Shown: positions 1 through 8,684 of the stretch, piece by piece
Layout of the letters: every line of letters begins with the position of its first letter
Position numbering within the stretch: the stretch's first letter is position 1
Source: Prauserella_A oleivorans
GTDB taxonomy: Bacteria; Actinomycetota; Actinomycetes; Mycobacteriales; Pseudonocardiaceae
Direction of reading: 5' to 3'
DNA: 64,000 nt
Assembly: GCF_042685745.1 (NCBI RefSeq)
Contig: NZ_JBHUNT010000001.1
Location: forward strand, 1,178,001 to 1,242,000
Translations under genes and position numbers: made by a program
Notes under the pieces: generated by a model
Told to the model about the DNA's origin: nothing
Database searches by the model: none
Seen by the model: the letters and a program-made list of their open reading frames with translations, nothing else

Positions 1-1636
1 GGGCGTCCTGCGAGCGTCCCGCATACGTTTGCGCCATCGCCAGCTGATAACCAGCGGTGAGCTCCGCACCGAGATCACCCGCCGATCGGTGGATGTCGAT
101 GGCCTGGTGGTACAGGGCGATCGCGGGCAGCAAGTCGCCTTCGAACAGGTTGAGCAGCGCACGCCAGTGGGCGGCGTGTCCCCGCATGGCGAGGTCGCCG
201 AGGTCCTCGGCGAGCCGGGCACACTCATTGAGATAGGTCCGGGCCACACCCCGGTCGCCCTGGATCAGCGCCACCCACGCGGCCACCCACAGCGCGTGCC
301 CGCGTTCCGGCACCCCGGGATCGAGCCGGTCGAGCAGCCGCTCCAGCCAGCGCCTGCCGTAGGTGAGGAAGCCGCCCGCGATCCAGTGGTAGCGCAGCAA
401 CGCGGCCAGGTGCGCGCCCGCACGCGCCTCGCCGGGAGTCTCGGCCGACCAGGCGAGCGCGGCGAGCAGGTTCGGGTGGTCGTCGCGTAGCTGCGCGAGG
501 TCCTCGGCCTGGTGCGGGCCACACCACCGGTCCACCATCGTGGCCGCCCGGCGCGTGTAGTGGTCCCGGTGCCTGCGGTGCAGCAGCTCCGCCTCACCCG
601 ATTGTTCGAGCAGCTCCGCGCCGTACTCGCGGAGGGTGACGAACTGGCTGTACCGCACCCGCTCGTGGTGCCGCTCCACCGACACCACCGACTTGGCCAC
701 GAGCCCGTCGATCGCTTCGAGCAGCCGGTCGCCGCTGAGCTCGCCGAAGCCGCAGACCTGCTCGATGCTCTCCAGGTCGGCCGGTGCCGGGAACACGGCC
801 AGCCGCGCCCAGAGCAGCCGCTCGTCGGCGTCGCACAGCTCGTGGCTCCAGTCGATCAGCGCCCTCAGCGACCGCTGCCGGGGGTCGGAGTCGCGGTTGC
901 CGGTGCTGAGCAGCTGGAAGCGCCGATCGAGCCGCTCGACGATCTGCGCCACGGACAGTGACCGCAGGCGGACGGCGGCCAGCTCGATGGCGAGCGGCAT
1001 CCCGTCCAGCTGCTTGCACAGCTGCGCGACGGACTCCCGGTTGTGCTGGTTCACCGCGAAGCCGGGAACCACGCTGCGTGCCCGGTCGGCGAACAGGCGG
1101 ACGGCGGGCACGTGTTCGAGGGTGCCGGCGCTCGCCAGATCGGCGTCGCTGGGCACCGCCAGCGGGCCCAGCCAGTGGACCTGCTCACCGCTGAGGCCGA
1201 GCGGCTCCCTGCTGGTGGCGAGGATGCGCAGATCCGGGAGTGCCTCGAGCAGCCGGGTGACGAACCGGACGCCGGCGTCGAGCAGGTGCTCGCAGTTGTC
1301 CAGGACGAGCAGGGTGCTGCGGCCGGTCAGGTGACTGATGATCCGGTCGACCGCGGCCCGGTTCGACTGGTCGGCGACGCCCAGTGCCGTGGCGGCCGCC
1401 GGGGCCAGCTGGGTGGGGTCGGTGACGCTGGCCAGCCAGACCGTGTGCACGCCGTCCGGGAACGCCGACCGCATCCGCTCGGCGACCACCAGGGCCGTGC
1501 GCGTCTTCCCGACACCTCCCGGCCCGGTGACCGTGACCAGGCGGGACTGCTGAAGGTACGTCGTCAGCGAAGCGAGGTCGCCCCGTCTGCCGACGAAGCT
1601 GGTCAGTGCCTGGAGTGCCGACCCGACGTCGCCCAT
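1..1636 (-). CDS. NB-ARC/AfsR-LuxR-type ATPase regulator (C-terminus cut off by window edge)
   Basis: Reading leftwards from ATG at 1636, 545 codons are open and run off the window. The protein begins MGDVGSALQALTSFVGRR, followed by a Walker A loop GPGGVGKT near residue 45. A Walker B-like LLVLDNCEHLLD stretch and the LATSREPLGLSGE and GMPLAIELAA motifs follow, which is the usual order in NB-ARC (STAND) ATPases of the actinobacterial AfsR/LuxR type. The second half has helical TPR-like sequence with RRWLERLLD and ALW.AAW repeats. The family commonly ends in a LuxR helix-turn-helix, but that part lies outside the window, so DNA binding is inferred. It is divergent from the monooxygenase gene and may control it. 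Confidence 0.85.
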   Translation of the reverse strand, partial: MGDVGSALQALTSFVGRRGDLASLTTYLQQSRLVTVTGPGGVGKTRTALVVAERMRSAFPDGVHTVWLASVTDPTQLAPAAATALGVADQSNRAAVDRIISHLTGRSTLLVLDNCEHLLDAGVRFVTRLLEALPDLRILATSREPLGLSGEQVHWLGPLAVPSDADLASAGTLEHVPAVRLFADRARSVVPGFAVNQHNRESVAQLCKQLDGMPLAIELAAVRLRSLSVAQIVERLDRRFQLLSTGNRDSDPRQRSLRALIDWSHELCDADERLLWARLAVFPAPADLESIEQVCGFGELSGDRLLEAIDGLVAKSVVSVERHHERVRYSQFVTLREYGAELLEQSGEAELLHRRHRDHYTRRAATMVDRWCGPHQAEDLAQLRDDHPNLLAALAWSAETPGEARAGAHLAALLRYHWIAGGFLTYGRRWLERLLDRLDPGVPERGHALWVAAWVALIQGDRGVARTYLNECARLAEDLGDLAMRGHAAHWRALLNLFEGDLLPAIALYHQAIDIHRSAGDLGAELTAGYQLAMAQTYAGRSQDA

Positions 1637-1689
1637 GACGCCTCCTGCGCTCGTTCGTGCGTGTGACGTCTGAGCATGGCATGAGCACG

Positions 1690-1736
1690 CCACCCGGGTG
1701 GTGACGCAACGGCAATGGGGTGATGAATGGGGTGAT
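1690..1736. promoter_or_regulatory. candidate operators in regulator/monooxygenase divergent promoter
   Basis: The 185-bp gap between the divergent regulator and monooxygenase genes has a perfect 12-bp palindrome CCACCCGGGTGG (1690-1701). It also has a direct repeat of ATGGGGTGAT at 1715-1724 and 1727-1736, spaced 12 bp apart. Both are plausible protein-binding sites. Function is inferred from position only. Confidence 0.35.
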
Positions 1737-1821
1737 CTCGCCCTGTCCGGCCGACTGTGTCCCCCGACACGCTGAGCGGTGCAAGGACGCACATCACACC
1801 AGCCAGAGAGGCAGGTTCGCC

Positions 1822-3471
1822 GTGGCGGCTTCAACGACGACAGCCCCCCAAGACCACGACGCGATCATCGTCGGTGCCGGGTTCGCCGGGCTCTACGCGA
1901 TCCACAAGCTCCGCGACCAGCTGGGACTCGACGTCCAGGCGTTCGACGCGGCCGGGGACGTCGGCGGCACCTGGTACTGGAACCGCTACCCCGGTGCACG
2001 GGTCGACATCGAGAGCGTGCACTACTCGTACTCGTTCGACGAGGACCTGCAGCGGGAATGGCATTGGACGGAGAAGTTCTGCGCGCAGCCGGAGATCCTC
2101 TCCTACCTCAGCCACGTGGCCGACCGCTTCGACCTGCGGCGCAGCATCCGGTTCGGAACCCGGATCACCAGCGTCACCTGGGACGACGACGCCGGGCTGT
2201 GGGAGGTTCGCACCGACAAGGGTGACGTGCTGCGCGCGCCCTACTTCGTCTCGGGCGCGGGCACGTTGTCCGTGCCGAAAAAGCCCGAGTTCCCGGGCGT
2301 GGACACCTTCGCCGGCGAGGTGTACATGACGGGCAACTGGCCGCACGAGGAACCGTCGTTCGAAGGCAAGCGCGTCGGCATCATCGGTGTCGGCTCCTCG
2401 GGCATCCAGGCCGTCAGCGAGCTGGCCAAGATGTCCGGCCACCTGACCGTGTTCCAGCGGACCCCCAACTACGCCACCCCGATCGGGAACGCGCCCACGG
2501 ACCCCGAGGAAGAGGCCCGCGACAAGGCGAACTACCGGCAGATCCGGGAGGCGTCCCGCAACCACTTCCTCGGCGTGCCGTACTCCGACGTGCAGCCCTC
2601 GGCGCTGGCGGTGAGCGCGGAGGAGCGCCGCCGGGTGTTCGAGGACCGCTGGAACCGGGGCGGATTCCGGCTGTTCATCGACGCCTTCCAGGACATCCTG
2701 TTCGACCAGCGCGCCAACGACACGGTCGCCGAGTACATCCGCGAACGCATCCGGGAGCGCGTCAAGGACCCGCGGACGGCGGAGTTGCTCTGCCCCAAGG
2801 ACTACCCGTACGGCACGAAGCGCCCGCCGCTGGAGACCGACTACTACGAGGCCTACAACCGCGACAACGTCGAGCTCGTCGACGTCAAGTCGAACCCGAT
2901 CGCCGAGGTCACCCCGCGTGGCGTGCGGCTGGCGGACGGCACCGAGTACGAGCTGGACTGCCTGGTACTGGCCACGGGGTTCGACGCCTGCACCGGACCG
3001 CTGCTGGCGATGAACATCACCGGCCGCGGCGGGCGGAAGCTCGCCGAGCACTGGGCGGACGGCCCGCAGACCTATCTCGGCCTGATGTCCTCGGGCTTCC
3101 CGAACCTGTTCATGATCACCGGCCCGCAGAGCCCGTCCGTGCTCTACAACATGCCGCTGGCCATCGAGGATCACGTCGACTTCCTCGCCGACGCCATCAG
3201 CCACCTGCGGGAGAACGGCCTCGCCGTGATCGAACCGTCCGAGGACGCCGAACGCGAGTGGGTGCGTCACACCAACGAGCTCGCCGACGCCACCCTGCTG
3301 CCGAACTCGCCGACGTCCTGGTACATGGGCAACAACGTCCCGGGCAAGCCGAAGCGCGTGCTCGTCTACCTCGGCGGAGCGCCGGCCTACCGCGCCAAGT
3401 GCGACGAGGTCGTCCGCAACGGATACGAGGGATTCCACCTGACCGCTCGCGGCGCGCTGGTCGGCGCCTGA
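1822..3471 (+). CDS. flavin-containing Baeyer-Villiger-type monooxygenase
   Basis: A 549-residue class B flavoprotein monooxygenase of the phenylacetone/cyclohexanone monooxygenase type, expected to insert oxygen next to a ketone using FAD, NADPH and O2. Visible motifs are the FAD Rossmann loop GAGFAG (residues 18-23), the family signature GGTWYWNRYPGARVD (about 48-62) and the NADPH loop GVGSSG (179-184). The BVMO fingerprint FxGxxxHxxxW(P/D) is present at 153-164 as FAGEVYMTGNWP, with Met159 where the family has His. GTG 1822 was chosen because a purine-rich site (agagaggcagg) precedes it and the FAD motif then lies at the usual distance from the N-terminus. An upstream ATG at 1720 is in frame but lacks this. 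The esterase gene follows after 25 bp. Confidence 0.9.
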   Translation: MAASTTTAPQDHDAIIVGAGFAGLYAIHKLRDQLGLDVQAFDAAGDVGGTWYWNRYPGARVDIESVHYSYSFDEDLQREWHWTEKFCAQPEILSYLSHVADRFDLRRSIRFGTRITSVTWDDDAGLWEVRTDKGDVLRAPYFVSGAGTLSVPKKPEFPGVDTFAGEVYMTGNWPHEEPSFEGKRVGIIGVGSSGIQAVSELAKMSGHLTVFQRTPNYATPIGNAPTDPEEEARDKANYRQIREASRNHFLGVPYSDVQPSALAVSAEERRRVFEDRWNRGGFRLFIDAFQDILFDQRANDTVAEYIRERIRERVKDPRTAELLCPKDYPYGTKRPPLETDYYEAYNRDNVELVDVKSNPIAEVTPRGVRLADGTEYELDCLVLATGFDACTGPLLAMNITGRGGRKLAEHWADGPQTYLGLMSSGFPNLFMITGPQSPSVLYNMPLAIEDHVDFLADAISHLRENGLAVIEPSEDAEREWVRHTNELADATLLPNSPTSWYMGNNVPGKPKRVLVYLGGAPAYRAKCDEVVRNGYEGFHLTARGALVGA

Positions 3472-3496
3472 CCAACGGACACGAGGAGAGAAGACA

Positions 3497-4423
3497 ATGC
3501 CACTCGATCCCGCCGTGCAGGAATTGCTGAACGGCCTGGCACAGCAGGGTTTCCAGTCCTTCGAGAAGGTCGGGGTGGAAGCGACCCGGGAAGCCGTCGC
3601 GAGCTTCGTCGGGTTGCAGCGGCCCGGCCCCGACGTCGCCCGGGTCGTCGACGTCTCCTACGGCTCCGACCCGGACCAGCGCGCCAGGATCTACGTCCCC
3701 GAGGGTGACGGTCCGCTGCCCGTCGTGGTCTACGTGCACGGTGGCGGCTTCGTCGCGGGCAGCCTCGAGGTGGTGGACTCGCCTGCCCGCGCGCTGGCCA
3801 ACGACACGGGCGCGATGGTGGTCGCGGTGACCTACCGACGTGCCCCGGAGGCGAAGTTCCCAGCCGCCCACGACGACGTCTTCCAAGCGTTGCAGTGGGT
3901 CGGCAAGGAGATCGGCGCCTACGGTGGTGATCCGGCGCGGCTGGCGGTCGCGGGCGACAGCGTGGGCGGCAACCTCGCGGTGTCGGCCGCGCTGCGGGCG
4001 CACGAGGCCGGTGCACCCGAGGTCCGGGCTCAGGTGATGGTGTACCCGCTCATCGATCCGGCCGCGGACACCGCGTCGCGGCGCGAGTTTGCCGAGGGGT
4101 ACGTGATCCACCTGGCCGCGCTGGAGTGGTTCGGCGCGCAGTACGTCACCGGGCCCGAGGACCTGGCGGACCCGCGCCTCGACATCGCCGGGTCGCCCGC
4201 GCTCGGCTCGCTCGGTCCGACGCTCATCCTCACCAACGAGTACGACACGCTCCGGGACGAGGCCGAGGAGTTCGGCGAGCGGCTGAAGCAGGCGGGCGCC
4301 GACGCGACCGTGCGCCGGTTCGACGGGCTCGTGCACGGCGTGTTCTGGATGTCCGGCGCGGTGCCGCGCAGTGCCGAGCAGCATCAGGCGGTCGTGGACT
4401 TCTTGCGCCGCCAATTGTCCTGA
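3497..4423 (+). CDS. alpha/beta hydrolase, hormone-sensitive-lipase family esterase
   Basis: A 308-residue cytoplasmic carboxylesterase of the HSL (family IV) type. It has the oxyanion-hole motif HGGGF (81-85), the nucleophile elbow GDSVGG with Ser155, a C-terminal Asp in NEYDTLRDE (about 249) and His in GLVHGVFW (about 279). The start ATG is preceded by gaggagagaag. It is 25 bp downstream of the Baeyer-Villiger monooxygenase, so the likely job is hydrolysing the ester or lactone that enzyme makes. The physiological substrate is not visible. Confidence 0.9.
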   Translation: MPLDPAVQELLNGLAQQGFQSFEKVGVEATREAVASFVGLQRPGPDVARVVDVSYGSDPDQRARIYVPEGDGPLPVVVYVHGGGFVAGSLEVVDSPARALANDTGAMVVAVTYRRAPEAKFPAAHDDVFQALQWVGKEIGAYGGDPARLAVAGDSVGGNLAVSAALRAHEAGAPEVRAQVMVYPLIDPAADTASRREFAEGYVIHLAALEWFGAQYVTGPEDLADPRLDIAGSPALGSLGPTLILTNEYDTLRDEAEEFGERLKQAGADATVRRFDGLVHGVFWMSGAVPRSAEQHQAVVDFLRRQLS

Positions 4424-4490
4424 AGCCGCGGTCGGCCCGGTCGCCGGCACCGACCACGGTGGCCGGGCCGGCCGTCTCCACGTCACGTCG

Positions 4491-5318
4491 TCAGAAGAAG
4501 CCCTCATGTGCGGTGTGGACGGTGGAGGTCGCCTTGCCGGAGGTGGCCTTGTAGCCGTAATCGGAGCTGATCGCCTCGGCCGTGCGTATCACCAGGGGCG
4601 CGATCTCGCCGCGCAGGCGGTCGAGGTCTGCCCTGGCGGTGGAGGTCGAGGTGGCGAGCGCCGCGACGACATTGCCCGCCGGGTCGCGGACGGGCGCGGA
4701 GAGGGAGACGAGGCCCTCCTCGAGTTCACCCGCGACGAGGGAGTAGCCCTGCCTGCGGACGGTGGCGAGGTTGCGCCGGAACTCGGCGGGGTCGGTGATG
4801 GTGCGTTCGGTGAACGCGCGCAGGCCGGTCTCGTCGATCACCTGCTGGACACGTTCGGCGGGTGCCCAGGCCAGCAGCACGCGGCCCAGCGAGGTGGCGT
4901 GTGCCGGGATCCGGGTGCCGATGGCGACGTTGATGCTCATGATGCGCCGGACGGGAACGCGTCCGATGTAGACGACCTCGGACCCGTCCAGCGCGGCGAG
5001 CGAGGCCGATTCGTTGGTCTGCTCGGCCAGCCGCAACAGGTGTGGCTGGGAAACCTCGACGACCGCGTGGGAGGCGGAGTAGTGGTGGCCGATGCTGAGC
5101 ACGCGCGGCGTCAACGACCATCGTCCTGCCTCGCCCCGGACATAGCCGAGGTTTTCCAGCGTGATGAGAATCCGGCGCACGACCGGCCTGGCCAGCCCGG
5201 TGGCGGCGGCGAGTTCGGCCAGCGTCGGGTTCGTGCGTTGCTCGTCGAACGCCTGCAGGACCGCGAATCCACGTTCGAGGCTCTGGATGTGGTCTCGCGG
5301 ATTTCTCTCGGTGTCCAT
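4491..5318 (-). CDS. IclR-family transcriptional regulator (PcaR/PobR-like)
   Basis: A 275-residue regulator with an N-terminal winged helix-turn-helix (about residues 10-75; LAELAAATGLARPVVRRIL is the recognition region) and a C-terminal IclR effector domain (about 80-255, ending in LVIRTAEAIS). The ARPVVRRIL and GYVR wording is typical of the PcaR/PobR/CatR group that controls beta-ketoadipate pathway genes. It is transcribed away from the hpaC-hpaB-catA genes, and the intervening gap carries two matching palindromes. It probably responds to an aromatic intermediate, acting on the divergent operon and on itself. The effector is unknown. Confidence 0.9.
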   Translation of the reverse strand: MDTERNPRDHIQSLERGFAVLQAFDEQRTNPTLAELAAATGLARPVVRRILITLENLGYVRGEAGRWSLTPRVLSIGHHYSASHAVVEVSQPHLLRLAEQTNESASLAALDGSEVVYIGRVPVRRIMSINVAIGTRIPAHATSLGRVLLAWAPAERVQQVIDETGLRAFTERTITDPAEFRRNLATVRRQGYSLVAGELEEGLVSLSAPVRDPAGNVVAALATSTSTARADLDRLRGEIAPLVIRTAEAISSDYGYKATSGKATSTVHTAHEGFF

Positions 5319-5373
5319 GTCCGCTCATCTTTCCGTAGTACCGGGCTTGACTTCGCGTCCCCAGCCCCGGCAT

Positions 5374-5421
5374 GCTATGCGCCATTGAACGCATAGCGGT
5401 CATATTGTACGCATAGCGTAC
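5374..5421. promoter_or_regulatory. two-palindrome IclR-type operator
   Basis: Two inverted repeats share the core CGCATAGCG. GCTATGCG (5374-5381) pairs with CGCATAGC (5390-5397) across 8 bp. GTACGCATAGCGTAC (5407-5421) is a perfect 15-bp palindrome around ATA. The two cores are 20 bp apart, about two helical turns, so dimers would sit on one DNA face. A possible -35 TTGAAC (5385-5390) lies inside the first palindrome. Confidence 0.65.
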
Positions 5422-5431
5422 GAAGGAGTCG

Positions 5432-5995
5432 ATGATGACGCTCGATCAGCGGGTGCTCCGCGACGGGTTCGGCCGGTTCGCCACCGGTGTCACCGTGGTG
5501 AGCTGCACCAACCCCGACGGACAGCCGCACGGGGCCACGGTGAACGCCTTCACGGCGGTCTCGCTGGACCCGGCGCTGTGCCAGGTGACGCTGACCCGGA
5601 AGTCCAAGGCAGGCGGATACCTCGACGGCGCGCCGTTCGCCGTGAACGTGCTCGCCGCCGAGCAGCAGCACATCGCCTGGCACTTCGCGGGCCGACCGCA
5701 GGAGCCGGGTCCGAAGTGGACGGACGGGCCGACCGCGCCGGTGCTGATCGGCAACGCGGCGACCATCTCCTGCCGCCCGTGGCGTACCTACGACGGCGGC
5801 GACCACCTGATCGTGCTCGGCGAGGTCGTCGACATCGAGTTCACCGACGCCGAACCGCTGTTGTTCTTCGCGGGCAGGTTCCGGGAACTGGGCGAGGTGG
5901 ACACCACGGCGCACTGGGCCGCCTCGGTCGACTGCCCGCACGCGAGCTGGTTCGGCCTGCCCTCGGGCGCGGATCTGTCCCGCGTCCCCGCCTGA
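5432..5995 (+). CDS. hpaC: flavin reductase component of two-component monooxygenase (HpaC-like)
   Basis: A 187-residue flavin reductase-like FMN-binding protein. It begins LRDGFGRFATGVTVVSC and carries HGATVNAFTAVSLDPALCQVTL and FAVNVLAAEQQ, the usual NAD(P)H:flavin oxidoreductase signatures, and ends with a CPHASWFGLP segment. It would supply reduced FAD or FMN to the oxygenase encoded 53 bp downstream. The start has a strong aaggag site; ATG 5432 is followed at once by a second ATG that could serve equally. The short gap after it contains a small inverted repeat (GAGCG/CGCTC near 5996-6010). The symbol follows family similarity and the true substrate may not be hydroxyphenylacetate. Confidence 0.88.
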   Translation: MMTLDQRVLRDGFGRFATGVTVVSCTNPDGQPHGATVNAFTAVSLDPALCQVTLTRKSKAGGYLDGAPFAVNVLAAEQQHIAWHFAGRPQEPGPKWTDGPTAPVLIGNAATISCRPWRTYDGGDHLIVLGEVVDIEFTDAEPLLFFAGRFRELGEVDTTAHWAASVDCPHASWFGLPSGADLSRVPA

Positions 5996-6048
5996 GCGTC
6001 CCGGGCGCTCAAGACGAAACCGACCGTTCAACGAAGAAGGGAACATTG

Positions 6049-7620
6049 ATGACTGTCGAGCAGCAGACGCCCGGCGCCAGCGCCGCGGACGCGGGACAAC
6101 GGGCCACCCGCCCGTTCACGGGTGAGGAGTACATCGAGTCCATCCGGGACGGCCGCGAGGTGTTCATCTACGGCGACAAGGTCACCGACGTCACCACGCA
6201 CCCCGCCTTCCGCAACTCCGTGCGGATGACCGCGCGGCTGTACGACGCGCTGCACGACCCGGACAAGCAGGACGTGCTGACGGTGCCGACGGACACAGGC
6301 AGCTCCGGCTTCACCCACCCGTTCTTCCGCACCCCGCGGTCCAGTGCCGACCTCTACGCCGACCGCAACGCCATCGCCGAGTGGGCGCGGATGACCTACG
6401 GCTGGATGGGCCGCAGCCCCGACTACAAGGCGTCCTTCCTCGGCACCCTCGGCGCCAACGGCAACTTCTACGAGCCGTTCGCGGACAACGCCCGCCGCTG
6501 GTACACCGAGTCGCAGGAGAAGGTCCTGTACTGGAACCACGCGATCATCAACCCGCCGGTGGACCGCGACCGCAACCCCGACGAGGTCAAGGACGTCTTC
6601 ATCCACGTCGAGGAGGAGCGTGACGACGGCCTGATCGTCTCGGGCGCCAAGGTGGTGGCCACCGGCTCGGCGATCACGCACTACAACTTCATCGCGCACT
6701 ACGGCCTGCCGATCAAGAAGCGCGAGTTCGCCCTCGTGTGCACGGTGCCGATGGGCGCGCCGGGCATGAAGCTGATCTGCCGGCACTCGTACTCGAACTC
6801 CTCCGACGTGATGTCGTCGCCGTTCGACTACCCGCTCTCGTCGCGGTTCGACGAGAACGACACGATCTTCGTGCTCGACCGCGTGAAGATCCCGTGGGAG
6901 AACGTGTTCATCTACGGCGACGCCGACAAGGCCTCGACGTTCTTCCCCGGCTCCGGCTTCCTGCACCGCTTCACCTTCCACGGCGTGACCCGCCTGGCCG
7001 TGAAGCTGGACTTCCTCGCCGGTCTGCTCATGAAGGGCGTGGAAGCCACCGGCACCAAGGACTTCCGTGGCATCCAGACCCGTGTCGGCGAGGTCATCGG
7101 CTGGCGCAACATGTTCTGGGCGCTCTCCGACGCGATGGCCGCCAAACCGGACGAGTGGGTCGACGGTGCCGTGCTGCCGCACCTTGACTACGGGCTCGCC
7201 TACCGCTGGTTCATGACGGTCGGCTACCCGCGGATCCGGGAGATCATCATGCAGGACCTCGGCTCCGGGCTGATCTACCTGCCGTCCCACGCCGCCGACT
7301 TCAAGTCGCCGGAGATCCGCCCGTACCTGGACAAGTACGTGCGCGGCTCCAACGGCATGGACGCCGTGGAGCGGGTGAAGCTCATGAAGCTGATCTGGGA
7401 CTCCATCGGCAGCGAGTTCGGCGGCAGGCACGAGCTCTACGAGCGCAACTACTCCGGAAACCACGAGGGCGTGCGCGCCGAGATGCTGTTCAACGCGCAG
7501 CAGTCCGGCACCGCCGACGCCATGAAGGGCTTCGCCGAGCAGTGCATGGCCGAGTACGACCTGGACGGCTGGACCACGCCTGACCTCATCAACCCCACCG
7601 ACGTGAGCCTGCGGAAGTAG
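6049..7620 (+). CDS. hpaB: HpaB-family FADH2-dependent phenol hydroxylase, oxygenase component
   Basis: A 523-residue protein of the 4-hydroxyphenylacetate 3-hydroxylase family (acyl-CoA dehydrogenase fold). Typical features are the N-terminal TGEEYIESIRDGREVFIYG, the loop around YADRNAIAEWARMTYGWMGRSPDYKA and the central KVVATGSAITHYNF, followed by PWENVFIYGD. The family hydroxylates phenols ortho to the existing OH using reduced flavin and O2. ATG 6049 follows gaagaaggg. It sits between its reductase and an intradiol dioxygenase, so the product is probably a catechol or hydroxyquinol that is then cleaved. Substrate could be 4-hydroxyphenylacetate, phenol, hydroquinone or another monophenol. 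Confidence 0.9.
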   Translation: MTVEQQTPGASAADAGQRATRPFTGEEYIESIRDGREVFIYGDKVTDVTTHPAFRNSVRMTARLYDALHDPDKQDVLTVPTDTGSSGFTHPFFRTPRSSADLYADRNAIAEWARMTYGWMGRSPDYKASFLGTLGANGNFYEPFADNARRWYTESQEKVLYWNHAIINPPVDRDRNPDEVKDVFIHVEEERDDGLIVSGAKVVATGSAITHYNFIAHYGLPIKKREFALVCTVPMGAPGMKLICRHSYSNSSDVMSSPFDYPLSSRFDENDTIFVLDRVKIPWENVFIYGDADKASTFFPGSGFLHRFTFHGVTRLAVKLDFLAGLLMKGVEATGTKDFRGIQTRVGEVIGWRNMFWALSDAMAAKPDEWVDGAVLPHLDYGLAYRWFMTVGYPRIREIIMQDLGSGLIYLPSHAADFKSPEIRPYLDKYVRGSNGMDAVERVKLMKLIWDSIGSEFGGRHELYERNYSGNHEGVRAEMLFNAQQSGTADAMKGFAEQCMAEYDLDGWTTPDLINPTDVSLRK

Positions 7621-7624
7621 AGCC

Positions 7625-8479
7625 ATGACCACGACCGAACAATCACCGACCGCCCACGACTCCGGCACGTCGGCGACCCAGGCGTTCCGCGCGATCAGGC
7701 AACAGTCGCGGCCGGGCGAGGTGTCGCCGGAGCGGATCAGCGCGGTGGTGGGCCGCGTCCTGGCCGGAATCCACGACGCGATCCGCGAGGAGAAGGTCAC
7801 CTACGACGAGTTCCAGGCCGCCAAGGCGTGGCTGATCGAGGTCGGCGAGGGTGGCGAGTGGCCGCTGTTCCTGGACGTGTTCGTCGAGCACGTCGTGGAG
7901 GAGGTCGCCGCCGAGAACCAGCAGGGCACCAAGGGCAGCATCCTCGGCCCGTACTACCTGCCGGACCAGCAGCGGCTGCCGTCCGTGGCCGCACTGCCCA
8001 CGCGGCCCGACGAGCAGGGCACTCGGCTGGTGTTCGCGGGCCAGGTCCGCGACACCGACGGCAACCCCGTCGCCGGGGCCGAGCTCGACATCTGGCACGC
8101 CGACGCCGAGGGCTACTACTCGGGATTCGCGCCGCACCTGCCGGATGGTCTGCTGCGCGGCGTGGTCGTCGCCGACGAACAGGGGCGGTTCGAGATCAGC
8201 ACGGTGCAGCCGGCTCCGTACCAGATCCCGACCGACGGCCCGACCGGCAAGCTCATCGAGTCGGCGGGCTGGCACCCGTGGCGCCCGGCGCACCTGCACC
8301 TCATCGTGCGGGCGCCCGGGTACCGCAGCATCACCACCCAGCTGTACTTCGAGGGCGGCGAGTGGCTCGACAGCGACGTCGCGCAGGCGACCAAGCCCGA
8401 GCTCGTCCTGTCCCCGCAGCCGCTGGGTGACGGGCGGGTGCGCTCCGAGTACGACTTCGTGCTCGAACGCACCCGGTAA
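7625..8479 (+). CDS. catA: intradiol ring-cleavage dioxygenase, catechol 1,2-dioxygenase type
   Basis: A 284-residue non-heme Fe(III) dioxygenase that opens a catecholic ring between the hydroxyls. The metal ligands can be placed: Tyr164 or 165 in EGYYSGF, Tyr199 in PAPYQIP, and His223 and His225 in RPAHLHL. The N-terminal helical dimerisation domain (about 1-100) and the stretch NQQGTKGSILGPYY match actinobacterial CatA proteins. It starts 4 bp after hpaB, so co-translation is likely. The expected product is cis,cis-muconate or, from hydroxyquinol, maleylacetate. No muconate cycloisomerase or maleylacetate reductase gene is in this window, so downstream steps must be encoded elsewhere. Confidence 0.9.
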   Translation: MTTTEQSPTAHDSGTSATQAFRAIRQQSRPGEVSPERISAVVGRVLAGIHDAIREEKVTYDEFQAAKAWLIEVGEGGEWPLFLDVFVEHVVEEVAAENQQGTKGSILGPYYLPDQQRLPSVAALPTRPDEQGTRLVFAGQVRDTDGNPVAGAELDIWHADAEGYYSGFAPHLPDGLLRGVVVADEQGRFEISTVQPAPYQIPTDGPTGKLIESAGWHPWRPAHLHLIVRAPGYRSITTQLYFEGGEWLDSDVAQATKPELVLSPQPLGDGRVRSEYDFVLERTR

Positions 8480-8498
8480 CCGAGAAGGGGACCCGACG

Positions 8499-8684
8499 GT
8501 GCACGACACCCTCATCGACCACGTCGAGACCCGCGGGCTCGACCGGCCTGCTCGCGCCGGGACGACGGTGCAGCCGATGCCGTTCATCCGCACGGCGGGT
8601 GGCATGACCGGCCTCGATGAGGGTGTCGTGCGGCCGGGCGTCGAGCTCGATGCCCGCGCGGCCTTCACCAGGAGCAGCCCATGA
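8499..8684 (+). CDS. small 61-residue protein, unknown
   Basis: Starting at GTG 8499, after a good gagaagggg site, 61 residues are open (start VHDTLIDHVETRG, end DARAAFTRSSP). The stop overlaps the next start as ATGA at 8681, so it is coupled on both sides in an otherwise tight operon. No domain is recognised. An 18-bp inverted repeat lies at its start and near its end. It may be a real small protein, or a structured spacer that happens to stay open. Confidence 0.45.
   Translation: MHDTLIDHVETRGLDRPARAGTTVQPMPFIRTAGGMTGLDEGVVRPGVELDARAAFTRSSP
8501..8631. repeat. 18-bp perfect inverted repeat, 95-bp spacer
   Basis: The 18 bases at 8501-8518 (starting gcacgacacc) are the exact reverse complement of 8614-8631 (ending gggtgtcgtgc). 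In the transcript this would form a long-range stem closing a 95-nt loop, between catA and the FAD synthetase gene. Confidence 0.8.

Noticed and set aside
1831..3438. Minus-strand open frame opposite the Baeyer-Villiger monooxygenase
   Set aside because: Low-complexity Val/Gly/Arg text and full overlap with a gene having FAD and NADPH motifs.
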